A DNA stretch of 64,000 bases. Origin: UBA1547 sp035399865. GTDB taxonomy: Bacteria; Patescibacteriota; Saccharimonadia; Saccharimonadales; Saccharimonadaceae. How positions within the stretch are numbered: the first letter of the stretch is position 1; each line of letters starts with the position of its first letter. The position numbers were made by a program, and so were the translations under genes. The notes below the pieces were generated by a model. It was not told the DNA's origin. It worked only from the letters and a program-made list of their open reading frames with translations, and made no database searches. Positions 27,527 to 35,866 of the stretch are shown here, piece by piece. The stretch lies in assembly GCA_035399865.1 (NCBI GenBank), contig DAOPJW010000002.1, positions 1-64,000 of the forward strand. Reading direction: 5' to 3'.

Positions 27527-28552
27527 ATGATTAAAATACCATCGGATAACACAGAACAAAATAGTACCGAACCACCAGCACCTGAAGTGCTTCAAGCTCA
27601 ATCTAATGAGAAAAAAGCAGCTGTCGCATCATTGACGTCCCGTAGTCATCTAAGCTCCCAATTTCGTCATACCACTCATCGTCCAAGCCATAAAGCGACG
27701 TTTATCGGCCTTGCGGTCGTGGTTACGATTTTGTCGATTAATGCTGCAGTAATTGCATTCATTATAAAGGGTCAAGAAAAGACTTCTACGGAAACAAAAA
27801 AAAGTGAAGTTGTCATCAGCACAGATGTTCTTGGTAAATTAGGGGTAAGTCGTAATCCAATTGACAATTCTGGAACTGAGCTAAATGTTGGTCCTGATGC
27901 TAACTTTTTAGGAGCAATGACGGTCGCAAAAGATGTAAATATAGCTGGTCAGTTAAACTTGAATGGTAAGCTTTCTGCTTCAAGCATGAGCTTGACAAAC
28001 ATACAAGCTGGGACTTCAGCTTTTAACTCATTGAATGTGAATGGTGATGGTACAATTTCAAATCTGAATGTACGGAAAGATTTAACGGTTGAAGGCTTAA
28101 CTAAATTACAAGGTGCGGTTACAGTTAGCCAATTACTGACTGTAAATAATAGTGTGAATATATTAGGTAACTTGTCGATTGGTGGTATTTTATCTATGAA
28201 TAATTTTCAGACTAACATGCTAACTGTTGGTGGAAAAATTACAACACGCGGTTCTAGTCCGAGTGTTTCTAAAGGTTCTGGGCTTGAAGCAATCGACACG
28301 GTATCAATAAGTGGTAATGATGTAGCTGGTACCGTTGCTGTTAATACTGGAGCAGGGAATTTAAGAGGAGGAATCTTAGCTAATATAAGCTTTGTGAACG
28401 CCTATTCGACGACACCGCACGTAGTCGTTACTGCAATTGGTGCCGGAGTGGACGGTGTGTATGTCAACCGAAGCTCAACTGGTTTTAGTATCGGAGCAAT
28501 CTCAGTCAGTCCAGCAGCTGGTCATGCTTTTGATTATATTGTAATGCAATAA
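27527..28552 (+). CDS. Single-pass membrane protein with beta-helix stalk
   Basis: 341 residues: a Pro/Ser/His-rich cytoplasmic tail of about 55 residues, a membrane helix (TFIGLAVVVTILSINAAVIAFII), then repeated short strands (DVNIAGQLNLNGKLSASSMSL; LTVNNSVNILGNLSIGGILS) typical of trimeric beta-helix stems of fibres. The C-terminal 70 residues form a small head (HVVVTAIGAGVDGVYVNRSS) that I associate with exported proteins of this group. Divergent from the surface operon and convergent with the ATPase operon, 3 bases between stops. Probably a surface fibre; partner unknown. Confidence 0.7.
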   Translation: MIKIPSDNTEQNSTEPPAPEVLQAQSNEKKAAVASLTSRSHLSSQFRHTTHRPSHKATFIGLAVVVTILSINAAVIAFIIKGQEKTSTETKKSEVVISTDVLGKLGVSRNPIDNSGTELNVGPDANFLGAMTVAKDVNIAGQLNLNGKLSASSMSLTNIQAGTSAFNSLNVNGDGTISNLNVRKDLTVEGLTKLQGAVTVSQLLTVNNSVNILGNLSIGGILSMNNFQTNMLTVGGKITTRGSSPSVSKGSGLEAIDTVSISGNDVAGTVAVNTGAGNLRGGILANISFVNAYSTTPHVVVTAIGAGVDGVYVNRSSTGFSIGAISVSPAAGHAFDYIVMQ

Positions 28553-28555
28553 TTA

Positions 28556-28822
28556 TTAAATATTGGCGAATAGCATCACCTTATTATCTCGTACGGTAAT
28601 TATTCCGTTGATTATACTAAAAATAATTGGTTCGGAATCGGTTTCAATAATCACATCACTCGGTATGAGCATCGAAAAAAAATCTGCATGACCTGGTAGA
28701 ATATCGAATTTTCCGATTTTATTTTCACCAGATAGAGAATTGGCTTCACCTTCATAATATAATTCGAATGGAGCTCGAGCTATGACATATATTTTTTGGA
28801 TATCAGGCTGTTTTTGGCTCAT
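28556..28822 (-). CDS. atpC: F1-type ATPase epsilon-like subunit, N-terminal domain only
   Basis: 88 residues matching only the beta-sandwich domain of epsilon: GKFDILPGHADFFSMLIPSD corresponds to the family's FDVLPGHANFFSxL core. The two C-terminal helices, which inhibit hydrolysis in many bacterial enzymes, are missing (normal length about 130). Last gene of the operon, overlapping the beta gene by 20 bases, which implies tight coupling. It would bind gamma at the foot of the central stalk; loss of the helices suggests no epsilon-type inhibition (inference). Confidence 0.82.
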   Translation of the reverse strand: MSQKQPDIQKIYVIARAPFELYYEGEANSLSGENKIGKFDILPGHADFFSMLIPSDVIIETDSEPIIFSIINGIITVRDNKVMLFANI

Positions 28823-30161
28823 TTTTTTGTTTTATCCCAAGAATTTCCTCTATTCCATCTAAGGTTTGTTCGATTGTAAAATATTGACCAGGCTTACCAT
28901 TTAAATGTTCAGCTACAGCGAAATCCTGAGCAAAGAATTGTATAAGACTTTTTGCATTTTGATAATCTTCACGGTCAGATGGCGATAATTCATTTTCGCC
29001 AACGATAGCAATAATATTTTTTAAAGAATCGTGTTTTTGCATGATTGCCTGAACACGACCAACAAGTTCGTAATGTCTATCGCCCACGATCTGTGGAGTC
29101 AATAGCGACGAAGTGGTTTTTAATAAATCAACAGCTGGCCTTATACCACTTTCTGCTACAGAACGTGAAAGAACCAGGACTGAGTCGAGCTGTTGTGAAA
29201 TTGCTTGAACAGCTGGATCTGATAAGTCGTCAGCAGGGACGTAAATAGCTTGGACTGACGTAATCGTTCCTTTTTCTGTTGAACTTAAGCGGTCTTCTAA
29301 TCTCCTTAACTCACTGAAGATATTTGGTGCATAACCACCTTCTGATGGAATAAGACCCATATTTGTGGAGAGCTCTGTCATGGCTTGAATATGTCGATAA
29401 ATATTGTCAACGAAGAATAAAATATCTCGCCCTTCTTCGTCTCTAAAATATTCGGCAGCAGTCGCGGCGGCAGGTCCAACCATCGAACGAATGGCAGGGG
29501 TAGCATCCATCTGACCAAAAAACATTATAGTGTTTTCTAATACCTTGGTTTCTTTGAGTGTTTCATAAAGTTCATTACCTTCACGTATACGTTCTCCTAC
29601 GCCACAGTAAATTGATAGACCTTTGGCACTTTGCGTAACGTTGTGAATCATCTCTGTAGTTAAGACAGTTTTTCCAACACCTGCACCTCCTACGATACCG
29701 ATCTTTCGTCCTTTTACGAATGGTGTTAAAAAATCGATTACCTTTATGCCAGTTTCCAGTAATTCTGTCTTTTGCTTGTTGCGGTAGCTATTTGTTCCGG
29801 TTGCTTCGCAAATCGGTCGTCTATTTTCATTAATAGCAGGTAGATTATCTAAAGGTTCTCCCAAAGCACTAAATACCCTACCTAAAGTTCTTGTTCCTAC
29901 CGGTATGGATACTTTCGAATGACTACGAAACACTCTTTGACCACAGCGGAGAGATTGATCATTGGTCAAGTTAATACATACTGCTGTATTGGATTTAAAT
30001 AAGTTGACTTCCAAAAATATTTCAGGATAATTTTCGACTGACAATAATTCTTTTTCCTCAGGCATTTCGCCGGTAATTTGGACTTCAACGATAAGGCCAT
30101 GAAGAGATACTATTATCCCAGATAATTCTTCTGATAATTTCGTACTTTTTTTCTTCAACAC
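28803..30161 (-). CDS. atpD: F1-type ATPase catalytic beta subunit, divergent
   Basis: 452 residues. P-loop GGAGVGKT at 158-165, GVGERIREGNE with the catalytic Glu near 190, FFVDNIYRHIQAMTELS (Walker B region), and YVPADDLSDPA. The C-terminal lever ENELSPSDRED corresponds to DELSEED. All residues expected for ATP hydrolysis appear present. Linker and C-terminal sequence diverge clearly from housekeeping ATP synthase beta chains. Overlaps gamma by 7 bases and epsilon by 20. In this operon it would pair with the alpha-like subunit at 31011-32567. Confidence 0.93.
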   Translation of the reverse strand: MLKKKSTKLSEELSGIIVSLHGLIVEVQITGEMPEEKELLSVENYPEIFLEVNLFKSNTAVCINLTNDQSLRCGQRVFRSHSKVSIPVGTRTLGRVFSALGEPLDNLPAINENRRPICEATGTNSYRNKQKTELLETGIKVIDFLTPFVKGRKIGIVGGAGVGKTVLTTEMIHNVTQSAKGLSIYCGVGERIREGNELYETLKETKVLENTIMFFGQMDATPAIRSMVGPAAATAAEYFRDEEGRDILFFVDNIYRHIQAMTELSTNMGLIPSEGGYAPNIFSELRRLEDRLSSTEKGTITSVQAIYVPADDLSDPAVQAISQQLDSVLVLSRSVAESGIRPAVDLLKTTSSLLTPQIVGDRHYELVGRVQAIMQKHDSLKNIIAIVGENELSPSDREDYQNAKSLIQFFAQDFAVAEHLNGKPGQYFTIEQTLDGIEEILGIKQKNEPKTA

Positions 30162-31024
30162 AAGCCCCCAGTCTGTCGTCTTTTTTTCTTCAGACCGACG
30201 AGAACTTCACTTAGACGACGATCACTTTCACTTCTTTTTGCACGATAAAATTCAAATCGATAATCAGTTAGCATTTCGCTAGCTCGTTTTTTAGCAACTG
30301 CCATGGCACTAAAACGACTTGCTGCTTGGGCTAGGCTTGATTCAAGTATAGTTTGGTTAAGTGCCAAAGCCATCATAGTTATTTCCATTTGATCAGCAAT
30401 TTCTTCGATTGATGGTTCAAAAATAGTATCCTCTTCACTAATTATTTCCTCATCTTCAATATCACCTTGTTCACTCATATCACGCAAACTTGAAATCAAG
30501 TCGATAGCTTTTATCTCTTGAACTCCAAGAGATACATATTCTTCATAATAAATTACGATTTTTGAATATGGTAAAACAGCTTCTACTAACGGGCTAACAT
30601 CAATGTAATCTTCACTTTCAGGAACCTGAAAGTAGCGTTTAAATTTAATACCCATTTGAATAAGTTGATTTGCACCATGCGTACCTAAGACAATTATATC
30701 AGTAGATTTTTCGTCGTAATCTTGAAGCATTTTTTCGATAAGGCGTTGATCGATATCACCGCTCAGGCCAGCTCCAGCGGAAATAATAACAAAGACTTTT
30801 TTATCATTTTTATCCGTAAGGTCTCGATTAGTAATCCGTTTCGAAGGATCAATCTGGATGGATTTATAACGTGTCCAAAGTAATTGAAAGAATGCTTTTG
30901 ATAAATCAACTTTTTTCTTTACTTTTGCAACGTGATTACTTGCGATACTTTCAAAGACACCAGTAAGATTTTCAACAGTCTTAATTTGGATTGTGTCTTT
31001 TTCAATTATATTAGCTCTTCGCAT
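30155..31024 (-). CDS. atpG: F1-type ATPase gamma-like subunit
   Basis: 289 residues from the ATG at 31024, which overlaps the alpha stop by 14 bases; the longer frame to 31108 is only antisense-like overlap with the alpha tail. The N-terminal helix (MRRANIIEKDTIQIKTVENL) is shortened and unusual, the middle has VFVIISAGAGLSGDIDQRLI (Rossmann-like part of gamma), and the C-terminal helix has SLAQAASRFSAMAVAKKRA, matching the family's ASRMxAMxxAxxNA. An acidic insertion (about 215-235, GDIEDEEIISEEDTIFEP) is atypical. It should form the rotating shaft. Confidence 0.85.
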   Translation of the reverse strand: MRRANIIEKDTIQIKTVENLTGVFESIASNHVAKVKKKVDLSKAFFQLLWTRYKSIQIDPSKRITNRDLTDKNDKKVFVIISAGAGLSGDIDQRLIEKMLQDYDEKSTDIIVLGTHGANQLIQMGIKFKRYFQVPESEDYIDVSPLVEAVLPYSKIVIYYEEYVSLGVQEIKAIDLISSLRDMSEQGDIEDEEIISEEDTIFEPSIEEIADQMEITMMALALNQTILESSLAQAASRFSAMAVAKKRASEMLTDYRFEFYRAKRSESDRRLSEVLVGLKKKRRQTGGLC

Positions 31025-32567
31025 CAGTCTTGTCCTCAGTTTTTTCTTTATCTTCTTCCTCTTTGACTTTTGCGTTTTCTGTTTCAGTAACATCATTTTT
31101 ATGTTCATTTTCGGCTTGTGAAACTGCCTCGTCTTTTTCGGAAACCTCAGCTTGTTTGATCGTATTTTCTTTTAATAATACATCCTCGGCTTTATCGTAA
31201 TCTTCTTCACCTTTCACGTGTTTGATAATTGTTCTTACAGATTCCTTTAATCCTGGAATATTTATATTAATTTGACCGCTACCAAGTACTACAGTCTCCA
31301 ACATTAATTGTTGCTCGAGTATTGAATAGAGTACTTCTGGAGGTTGTTGAAGAATCTCATAAATTTGTTTGCCCAGATTTAAATCAATTTGAGAATCTTT
31401 TGATAGACTAGCACCGAAGTGAGAAAATTCCTCAGCCTGTTTGTAACGGGCTAACATTTTAAACAGTGAACCTGATAAACGCTTTTGACGGACAGTTTGA
31501 GCGTTGCCACCAACGCGTGATACGGATAGGCCTACATTAACAGCAGGTCGATTACCTTTGCGAAAAACGCTTAAATCAAGAACGATCTGACCGTCGGTAA
31601 TAGACATAATATTTGTTGATAGATAAGCAGTGATATCATCGTTTGGCGTTAAAACGACCGGCAAGGCCGTTAATGTTTTGCCACCGTCAAGTAGCTTACC
31701 AGCACGTTCTAGCAGACTTGAATGAGAATAAAACATATCACCTGGATAAGAATCTCGTCCTGGGTCAACTTCTTGCAATAAAGACAACTGTCGGTATGCT
31801 TCAGCGTGACTCGTTAAGTCATCATAAATAATGATTACATCTTTACCACCGTACCATAAATTTTCTGCCATAGCACAACCTGCGTAAGGAGCTAAATAGG
31901 ATTGCGTCAATGAATCAAAAATATCGGCTAGTACTACAATAGTGTGATCCATTGCTCCAGATTCTTTGAGACCGTTAAGTAATTGTTCAATATCAACTTT
32001 GCGTTTACCAATCAAAACATAAACAACTATACGATCTGTACCATTTTGATTGGCACTTAATTGACTGAGTAGGGTACTTTTTCCAGATTTACTATCTCCT
32101 AATACCGCAATACGTTGACCTAAAACTATAGGGAAGAACATATCAACAGCCGTAACGCCACTAGCAAGCTGGTCCTTTAACATGCTTCTTGCCATAATTC
32201 CTGGTGCAGGGTTATATATGCTCGAATACTCTTTTGTTTTAATTGGACCTTTACCGTCAATTGGAAATCCAAGTGGATTAACTACTCGTCCAATTAAACT
32301 TTTTCCAACTGGAACATTGAATATATCTTTTTCTACTACAGCAAGAGTGCCTAGAGCTATTTTTTCAGAGTTAATATTAAACAACTTTGCTCTGTTGCCT
32401 TTAGTTTCACGTACTAAACCACGTTGTCCGTCTTCGAACAAAACTTGAGCTCCAAGTCTTACTCCCTCTAGGCCTTTTACTTCAACAATAAAACTGTTTA
32501 CTGCAACGACTTCACCGGTCAAGTTGTCAGCTTCAATTAATTTTTGGAAGGTCGCATTGTCAAACAC
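31011..32567 (-). CDS. atpA: F1-type ATPase alpha-like subunit with altered P-loop and acidic tail
   Basis: 518 residues. P-loop is GDSKSGKS (157-164), whereas canonical alpha has GDRQTGKT; the GKS/T core is kept but the conserved Gln is lost. The arginine finger is present (VGLSVSRVGG, Arg about 352), so catalysis at the alpha-beta interface should work. The C-terminal 60 residues are an added Glu/Lys/Asp-rich tail (AENEHKNDVTETENAKVKEE) without a counterpart in normal alpha. Overlaps delta by 8 bases and gamma by 14. Confidence 0.92.
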   Translation of the reverse strand: MFDNATFQKLIEADNLTGEVVAVNSFIVEVKGLEGVRLGAQVLFEDGQRGLVRETKGNRAKLFNINSEKIALGTLAVVEKDIFNVPVGKSLIGRVVNPLGFPIDGKGPIKTKEYSSIYNPAPGIMARSMLKDQLASGVTAVDMFFPIVLGQRIAVLGDSKSGKSTLLSQLSANQNGTDRIVVYVLIGKRKVDIEQLLNGLKESGAMDHTIVVLADIFDSLTQSYLAPYAGCAMAENLWYGGKDVIIIYDDLTSHAEAYRQLSLLQEVDPGRDSYPGDMFYSHSSLLERAGKLLDGGKTLTALPVVLTPNDDITAYLSTNIMSITDGQIVLDLSVFRKGNRPAVNVGLSVSRVGGNAQTVRQKRLSGSLFKMLARYKQAEEFSHFGASLSKDSQIDLNLGKQIYEILQQPPEVLYSILEQQLMLETVVLGSGQININIPGLKESVRTIIKHVKGEEDYDKAEDVLLKENTIKQAEVSEKDEAVSQAENEHKNDVTETENAKVKEEEDKEKTEDKTDAKS

Positions 32568-33045
32568 TATTAATTTCCTCGATTAGTTTTTCTCGAGAGG
32601 CCATAATATATTTTTTGAATGACCAGTCAAATATTTTACTTCCTGAACGTAAAATCATACCACCTAAAATTGTTTTATTAAAATCAAAAGTTATCAATAT
32701 ATCAGGGTTGATATTATCACGGAACCATCCGATCAGTTTCTTCTTTAAATCGCCAGGGGCTGGTCCTGCAAGGGTAATGTTTATCTGTGGTGATTTTATT
32801 GAGATAGTATTCAGCGTATTGACAAGTTCTTGGATACCTTCATTATCGATTGACTTAATTTTTGACCAATCATTCAATACTTCACTGGCCGTCTTGGAAA
32901 TTTCAGGTGGTTTTGAAGTACGTTTAGAACCTGCTCTGCGTAAAATATCATTATGAGATTTCCATTTTGCATATTCTTTTATCTCAAACAATAAATCCGT
33001 CAAATCTTGAGGAGAAGATAAACTGTCTGGTAATCTAAATTTCAT
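32560..33045 (-). CDS. atpH: F1-type ATPase delta-like subunit
   Basis: 161 residues, slightly shorter than usual delta (about 175-180). The last 50 residues match the family end: ITFDFNKTILGGMILRSGSK followed by a basic helix, compared with the usual DxxLIGGxxIRVGDxxxD. The N-terminal bundle is poorly conserved. In ATP synthases delta ties the top of F1 to the b stalk; the neighbouring b-like gene, overlapping by 11 bases, supports the same role. Confidence 0.75.
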   Translation of the reverse strand: MKFRLPDSLSSPQDLTDLLFEIKEYAKWKSHNDILRRAGSKRTSKPPEISKTASEVLNDWSKIKSIDNEGIQELVNTLNTISIKSPQINITLAGPAPGDLKKKLIGWFRDNINPDILITFDFNKTILGGMILRSGSKIFDWSFKKYIMASREKLIEEINSV

Positions 33046-33757
33046 TTTTTAAACCTTTTTTGAATTCATCTTTGTGCTCGTTTAGCATCGAAATTAAATA
33101 ATCGCTTTGAGCGCCCAAATCAACATTGTGTTGTAAAGTTTCGTTCAAGAAAGAGATTACAGCATCGCCCAATCTTGTATCGATATTTTTTATGATTATT
33201 TCCTCTTTAGTTTTGATAGTATCTTCTAATTGTTTTTCCAATTCTGCTTGTTTTAAGGTAATTTGAGACTCTAAATCGACTTGTCTCTTCGCATACTTTT
33301 TTTCAAGTTCAGCTTGTTGTTCTGCATATTTTGCTTTTATTTCTGTTTGGTGCTTGTCGATATCAGCTTGGGCTGCTGTAAGATTAGCTTCAGCCTGTTT
33401 TCTTAGTTGTTCAATGTCTGTCTGATAACGTTTTATCTCAGAATTAACAATTTCTTGCCCTAAATTTTCAACCCTTTTGTTTAGTTGGTTGATGATGCCA
33501 TTCAAATCATGTTGTAACTCTGATGCTGATTTTTCGACAACAGCATCAAACTTTGCTTGGGATACTTCTAATAAATGTTCCCTTACTGAGGCTGGTAAAT
33601 GTGCACTAGGTATTTTTTCTCGGGTAGGTTTTTTTGAAACAGTATCATTTTTATTTGGGAAAAAATGTACATAGGCATGTCTGAAAGCTATAGTAATTAT
33701 GATTCCGGCGATGAATACGTCGATAAGAAGAAATATTTGTAAGTATATATTGTCCAT
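33035..33757 (-). CDS. atpF: b-like peripheral stalk protein of the F1-like ATPase
   Basis: 240 residues, longer than usual b (about 160). One N-terminal membrane helix (about 5-27), a Pro-containing hinge (KIPSAHLPASVREH), then a long charged coiled coil from about 60 to 200 with eleven-residue-like repeats (AEQQAELEKKYAKRQVDLES). The order of membrane helix then coiled coil and its place directly before delta identify it as the stator stalk. It starts one base after the stop of the preceding gene. The extra length would suit a taller stator or one that meets a different membrane part (inference). Confidence 0.8.
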   Translation of the reverse strand: MDNIYLQIFLLIDVFIAGIIITIAFRHAYVHFFPNKNDTVSKKPTREKIPSAHLPASVREHLLEVSQAKFDAVVEKSASELQHDLNGIINQLNKRVENLGQEIVNSEIKRYQTDIEQLRKQAEANLTAAQADIDKHQTEIKAKYAEQQAELEKKYAKRQVDLESQITLKQAELEKQLEDTIKTKEEIIIKNIDTRLGDAVISFLNETLQHNVDLGAQSDYLISMLNEHKDEFKKGLKNEI

Positions 33758-34621
33758 CTAAAACCTCGTTAAAATTGTATAAATTGATATTAATGCGACT
33801 CCTATAATAACTAATACTAAAACTGATAGCTGTATGACATCCCGATATACTGCCGATTGCGACATCGGATTTCGTCCAACAGAGATGATACTGTTTCGAA
33901 TCATAGAATAAATAATCATACTGACGACAATTAATGTGATTATGAATATTGCTCCACTAATAATTATTGGCATAGCATTAACGTTTTTTCCAGCCATGTT
34001 ATTTGCAATATTTTGTAAAGCTTGTGGTATAAGAGTCTTTTCTGGCTGTTTGAAATAATAAGCCACATTAACTTGAACATTAATTTGCCCAATTGTTAGT
34101 TTTTGTTTATTGCCTTCGGAGTCGGTGTATTCTTGCTGACTATTATTACTAATTGTTGATAAATCTGCTTGGGAAATACCTATGACTTTAGAATTGGCTG
34201 TTGCTTTCATTCCAACACCTTTGATGGGTGATGCGGTTATTTGATCTCCCTCGTGAATTTCGCCATTGATATCAGATACTAAAACTGGTTGATTCCCACT
34301 TGTTGCTATCAGTACTCGATTTTCTTGATTGCTATTAATAGTAATCAATGAGCTACCATCATTTACAACAACTCCAATTATTCTATCAGCGTTTTCATTT
34401 GAAGAGGCGACAACATGGTCATAAGAATTTTTTTCGAGACTTACTATCGATCCCATTACTAAATTTTTGTCATTTGTAGCATATTCTTGGGCTACGGTTG
34501 TGACAGCATTTACATTGCTAAAGTTAAAAAATGTAAAAGCTATCGAAGTGATAAACAAGCATAAAAAAATACTATTAAAAAAATGACTCGCACGGAACTG
34601 TTTGATGAATTTTTTCGTCAT
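33758..34621 (-). CDS. Exported domain fused to c-subunit-like membrane hairpin, first gene of ATPase operon
   Basis: 287 residues in the place where a and c subunits normally stand. Signal peptide or first helix at about 14-39, then about 150 residues outside the membrane with strands such as GDQITASPIKGVGMKATAN, a fold seen in surface proteins of this group. Two membrane helices follow (217-241 and 262-284) joined by a short cytoplasmic loop SVGRNPMSQSA; RNP or RQP in this loop is the hallmark of ATP synthase c. The second helix lacks any Glu or Asp in its centre, so the ion-binding residue of c is absent. Predicted role: membrane rotor or anchor carrying a surface domain (inference). Confidence 0.7.
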   Translation of the reverse strand: MTKKFIKQFRASHFFNSIFLCLFITSIAFTFFNFSNVNAVTTVAQEYATNDKNLVMGSIVSLEKNSYDHVVASSNENADRIIGVVVNDGSSLITINSNQENRVLIATSGNQPVLVSDINGEIHEGDQITASPIKGVGMKATANSKVIGISQADLSTISNNSQQEYTDSEGNKQKLTIGQINVQVNVAYYFKQPEKTLIPQALQNIANNMAGKNVNAMPIIISGAIFIITLIVVSMIIYSMIRNSIISVGRNPMSQSAVYRDVIQLSVLVLVIIGVALISIYTILTRF

Positions 34622-34632
34622 TTTTTAAATGC

Positions 34633-34655
34633 CCCCATAATGCTTAAGTATAGCA
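34633..34655 (-). promoter_or_regulatory. Promoter and ribosome site of the F1-like ATPase operon
   Basis: On the minus strand TGCTATACT (extended -10; TATACT at 34652-34647) is followed about 12 bases later by GGGGG (34637-34633) in front of the ATG at 34621, giving a leader of about 20 bases. Confidence 0.55.
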
Positions 34656-34718
34656 AAAAACATGAGGTTAGAGCTAATGTTTATGTTATTATTAAATTAA
34701 TAAATCGACGAGGAAGAT

Positions 34719-34826
34719 ATGAGGGGACTTAATAAATATCAAAAAGGGTTTACTTTATTGGAACTTTTCGTTGTAATCGTGGCGTTAATAATATTAGTTG
34801 CTTTGATTTTTTTACTTAATAACTAA
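34719..34826 (+). CDS. Mini-prepilin, 35 residues
   Basis: A complete small frame: leader MRGLNKYQKG, cleavage-site pattern G-FTLLEL with Glu+5, a 20-residue hydrophobic helix and then stop after FLLNN. GAGG lies 5 bases before the ATG. It is thus a prepilin signal and N-terminal helix with no globular domain. It could be a tiny minor pilin or a spacer in a pilus or secretion fibre, or the remnant of a truncated pilin gene. Divergent from the ATPase operon with about 100 bases between starts. Confidence 0.7.
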   Translation: MRGLNKYQKGFTLLELFVVIVALIILVALIFLLNN

Positions 34827-34870
34827 ATATCTAAGTAAAAATAATTAAGATTATGGAGGATATTTCAACT

Positions 34871-35821
34871 ATGGATACAACAAACATCGAAAAACTAAAG
34901 ACTTTTACTATGGATAATATTCCAGAGTTAGATACCGTCGTGATGGGTGCTTTAGAATTATTAGGCCAACAGGAGCTACCAAAAATTGATACAACTTGCT
35001 TTTCTCGTCCTCTTGTAGTTGGGTCTGGGAATGCTGAACAAACCGGTCGTATCATGTTCGAAAAAACTGATGCTATTTTTGCTTCAGAAAGTAGTTACAT
35101 GGAGAAATTAAAAAACATATTAGAAATTGACGGGGTTGTTTTAGTCTCTGCTTCCGGCGAAAAACATGCTCCAATAATAGTAAAAAATGCAAAAGAATTC
35201 GGTAAAAAAGTTATGCTGATTACGAATTCTCCGAATTCATCAGCTAGCAGGGAACTTGATAAGATTGCTGGCGATATGGAATTTATATTTCCGAAGAATC
35301 GTGAGCCCTATACTTACAATGTTTCAACTTATATGGGTATGATTTTAGGGGCTACTGGAGAAAATGCCTTGGATATAAAAAAATTTATAGAAAATTCTAT
35401 TAATAATTTAAATTTTCCTGATTTTTCGAAATATAACAAATACTATCTTTTATTGCCATCTAATTTTTCTGGCTCGATAGGCATGTTGCAGAATAAATTC
35501 ATAGAATTATTCGGTCGTATGATAGCTCGGGATATTGAAACGATCGAATTTGCACGATTACATGCAACGACTGTCGTTCCTTCAGATGAGCTGTTTATTA
35601 GTTTTGGCGAAAAAGACGAAATGTGGGGCGATTCAGAAAATAGATTTTTCGTTCCTTTGCCAGATAAATGTGATTACGGAGCTATGATGGCAGTCGGTTA
35701 TTACATAGTGGGCCAAATACAAAAAGCCTACCCAAGTTATTTTAAAGAAAATATCGCGAATTATTGCGAAAAAGTATCACGCTTATCTGGACAGAACCTC
35801 AAGCCGATAGTAGAAATTTAG
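34871..35821 (+). CDS. SIS-domain (sugar isomerase/phosphosugar-binding) protein
   Basis: 316 residues from the ATG at 34871, which has GGAGG 11 bases upstream; an earlier ATG at 34853 would overlap that ribosome site. The first half has PLVVGSGNAEQTGRIMFE and VVLVSASGEKHAPIIVKNAK followed by KKVMLITNSPNSSA, the alternating strand and Ser-rich loops of a SIS domain. The second half carries a further SIS-like part (PLPDKCDYGAMMAVGYYIVG). These domains bind or isomerise phosphosugars; the substrate is unknown. Possibly linked to surface glycan precursor supply. Confidence 0.7.
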   Translation: MDTTNIEKLKTFTMDNIPELDTVVMGALELLGQQELPKIDTTCFSRPLVVGSGNAEQTGRIMFEKTDAIFASESSYMEKLKNILEIDGVVLVSASGEKHAPIIVKNAKEFGKKVMLITNSPNSSASRELDKIAGDMEFIFPKNREPYTYNVSTYMGMILGATGENALDIKKFIENSINNLNFPDFSKYNKYYLLLPSNFSGSIGMLQNKFIELFGRMIARDIETIEFARLHATTVVPSDELFISFGEKDEMWGDSENRFFVPLPDKCDYGAMMAVGYYIVGQIQKAYPSYFKENIANYCEKVSRLSGQNLKPIVEI

Positions 35822-35866
35822 TATATTCATAATACATAATAACCAAAACTTTCGGAATATCGTAAG

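Noticed and set aside
30155..31108. Longer gamma start at 31108
   Set aside because: The extra residues are only basic out-of-frame translation of the acidic tail of alpha; the ATG at 31024 gives a normal length.
28556..34621. Ordinary ATP synthase operon
   Set aside because: a and c genes are missing at their usual place, the first gene encodes an exported domain, epsilon is truncated and alpha has an altered P-loop. It remains possible that the a and c genes are elsewhere.
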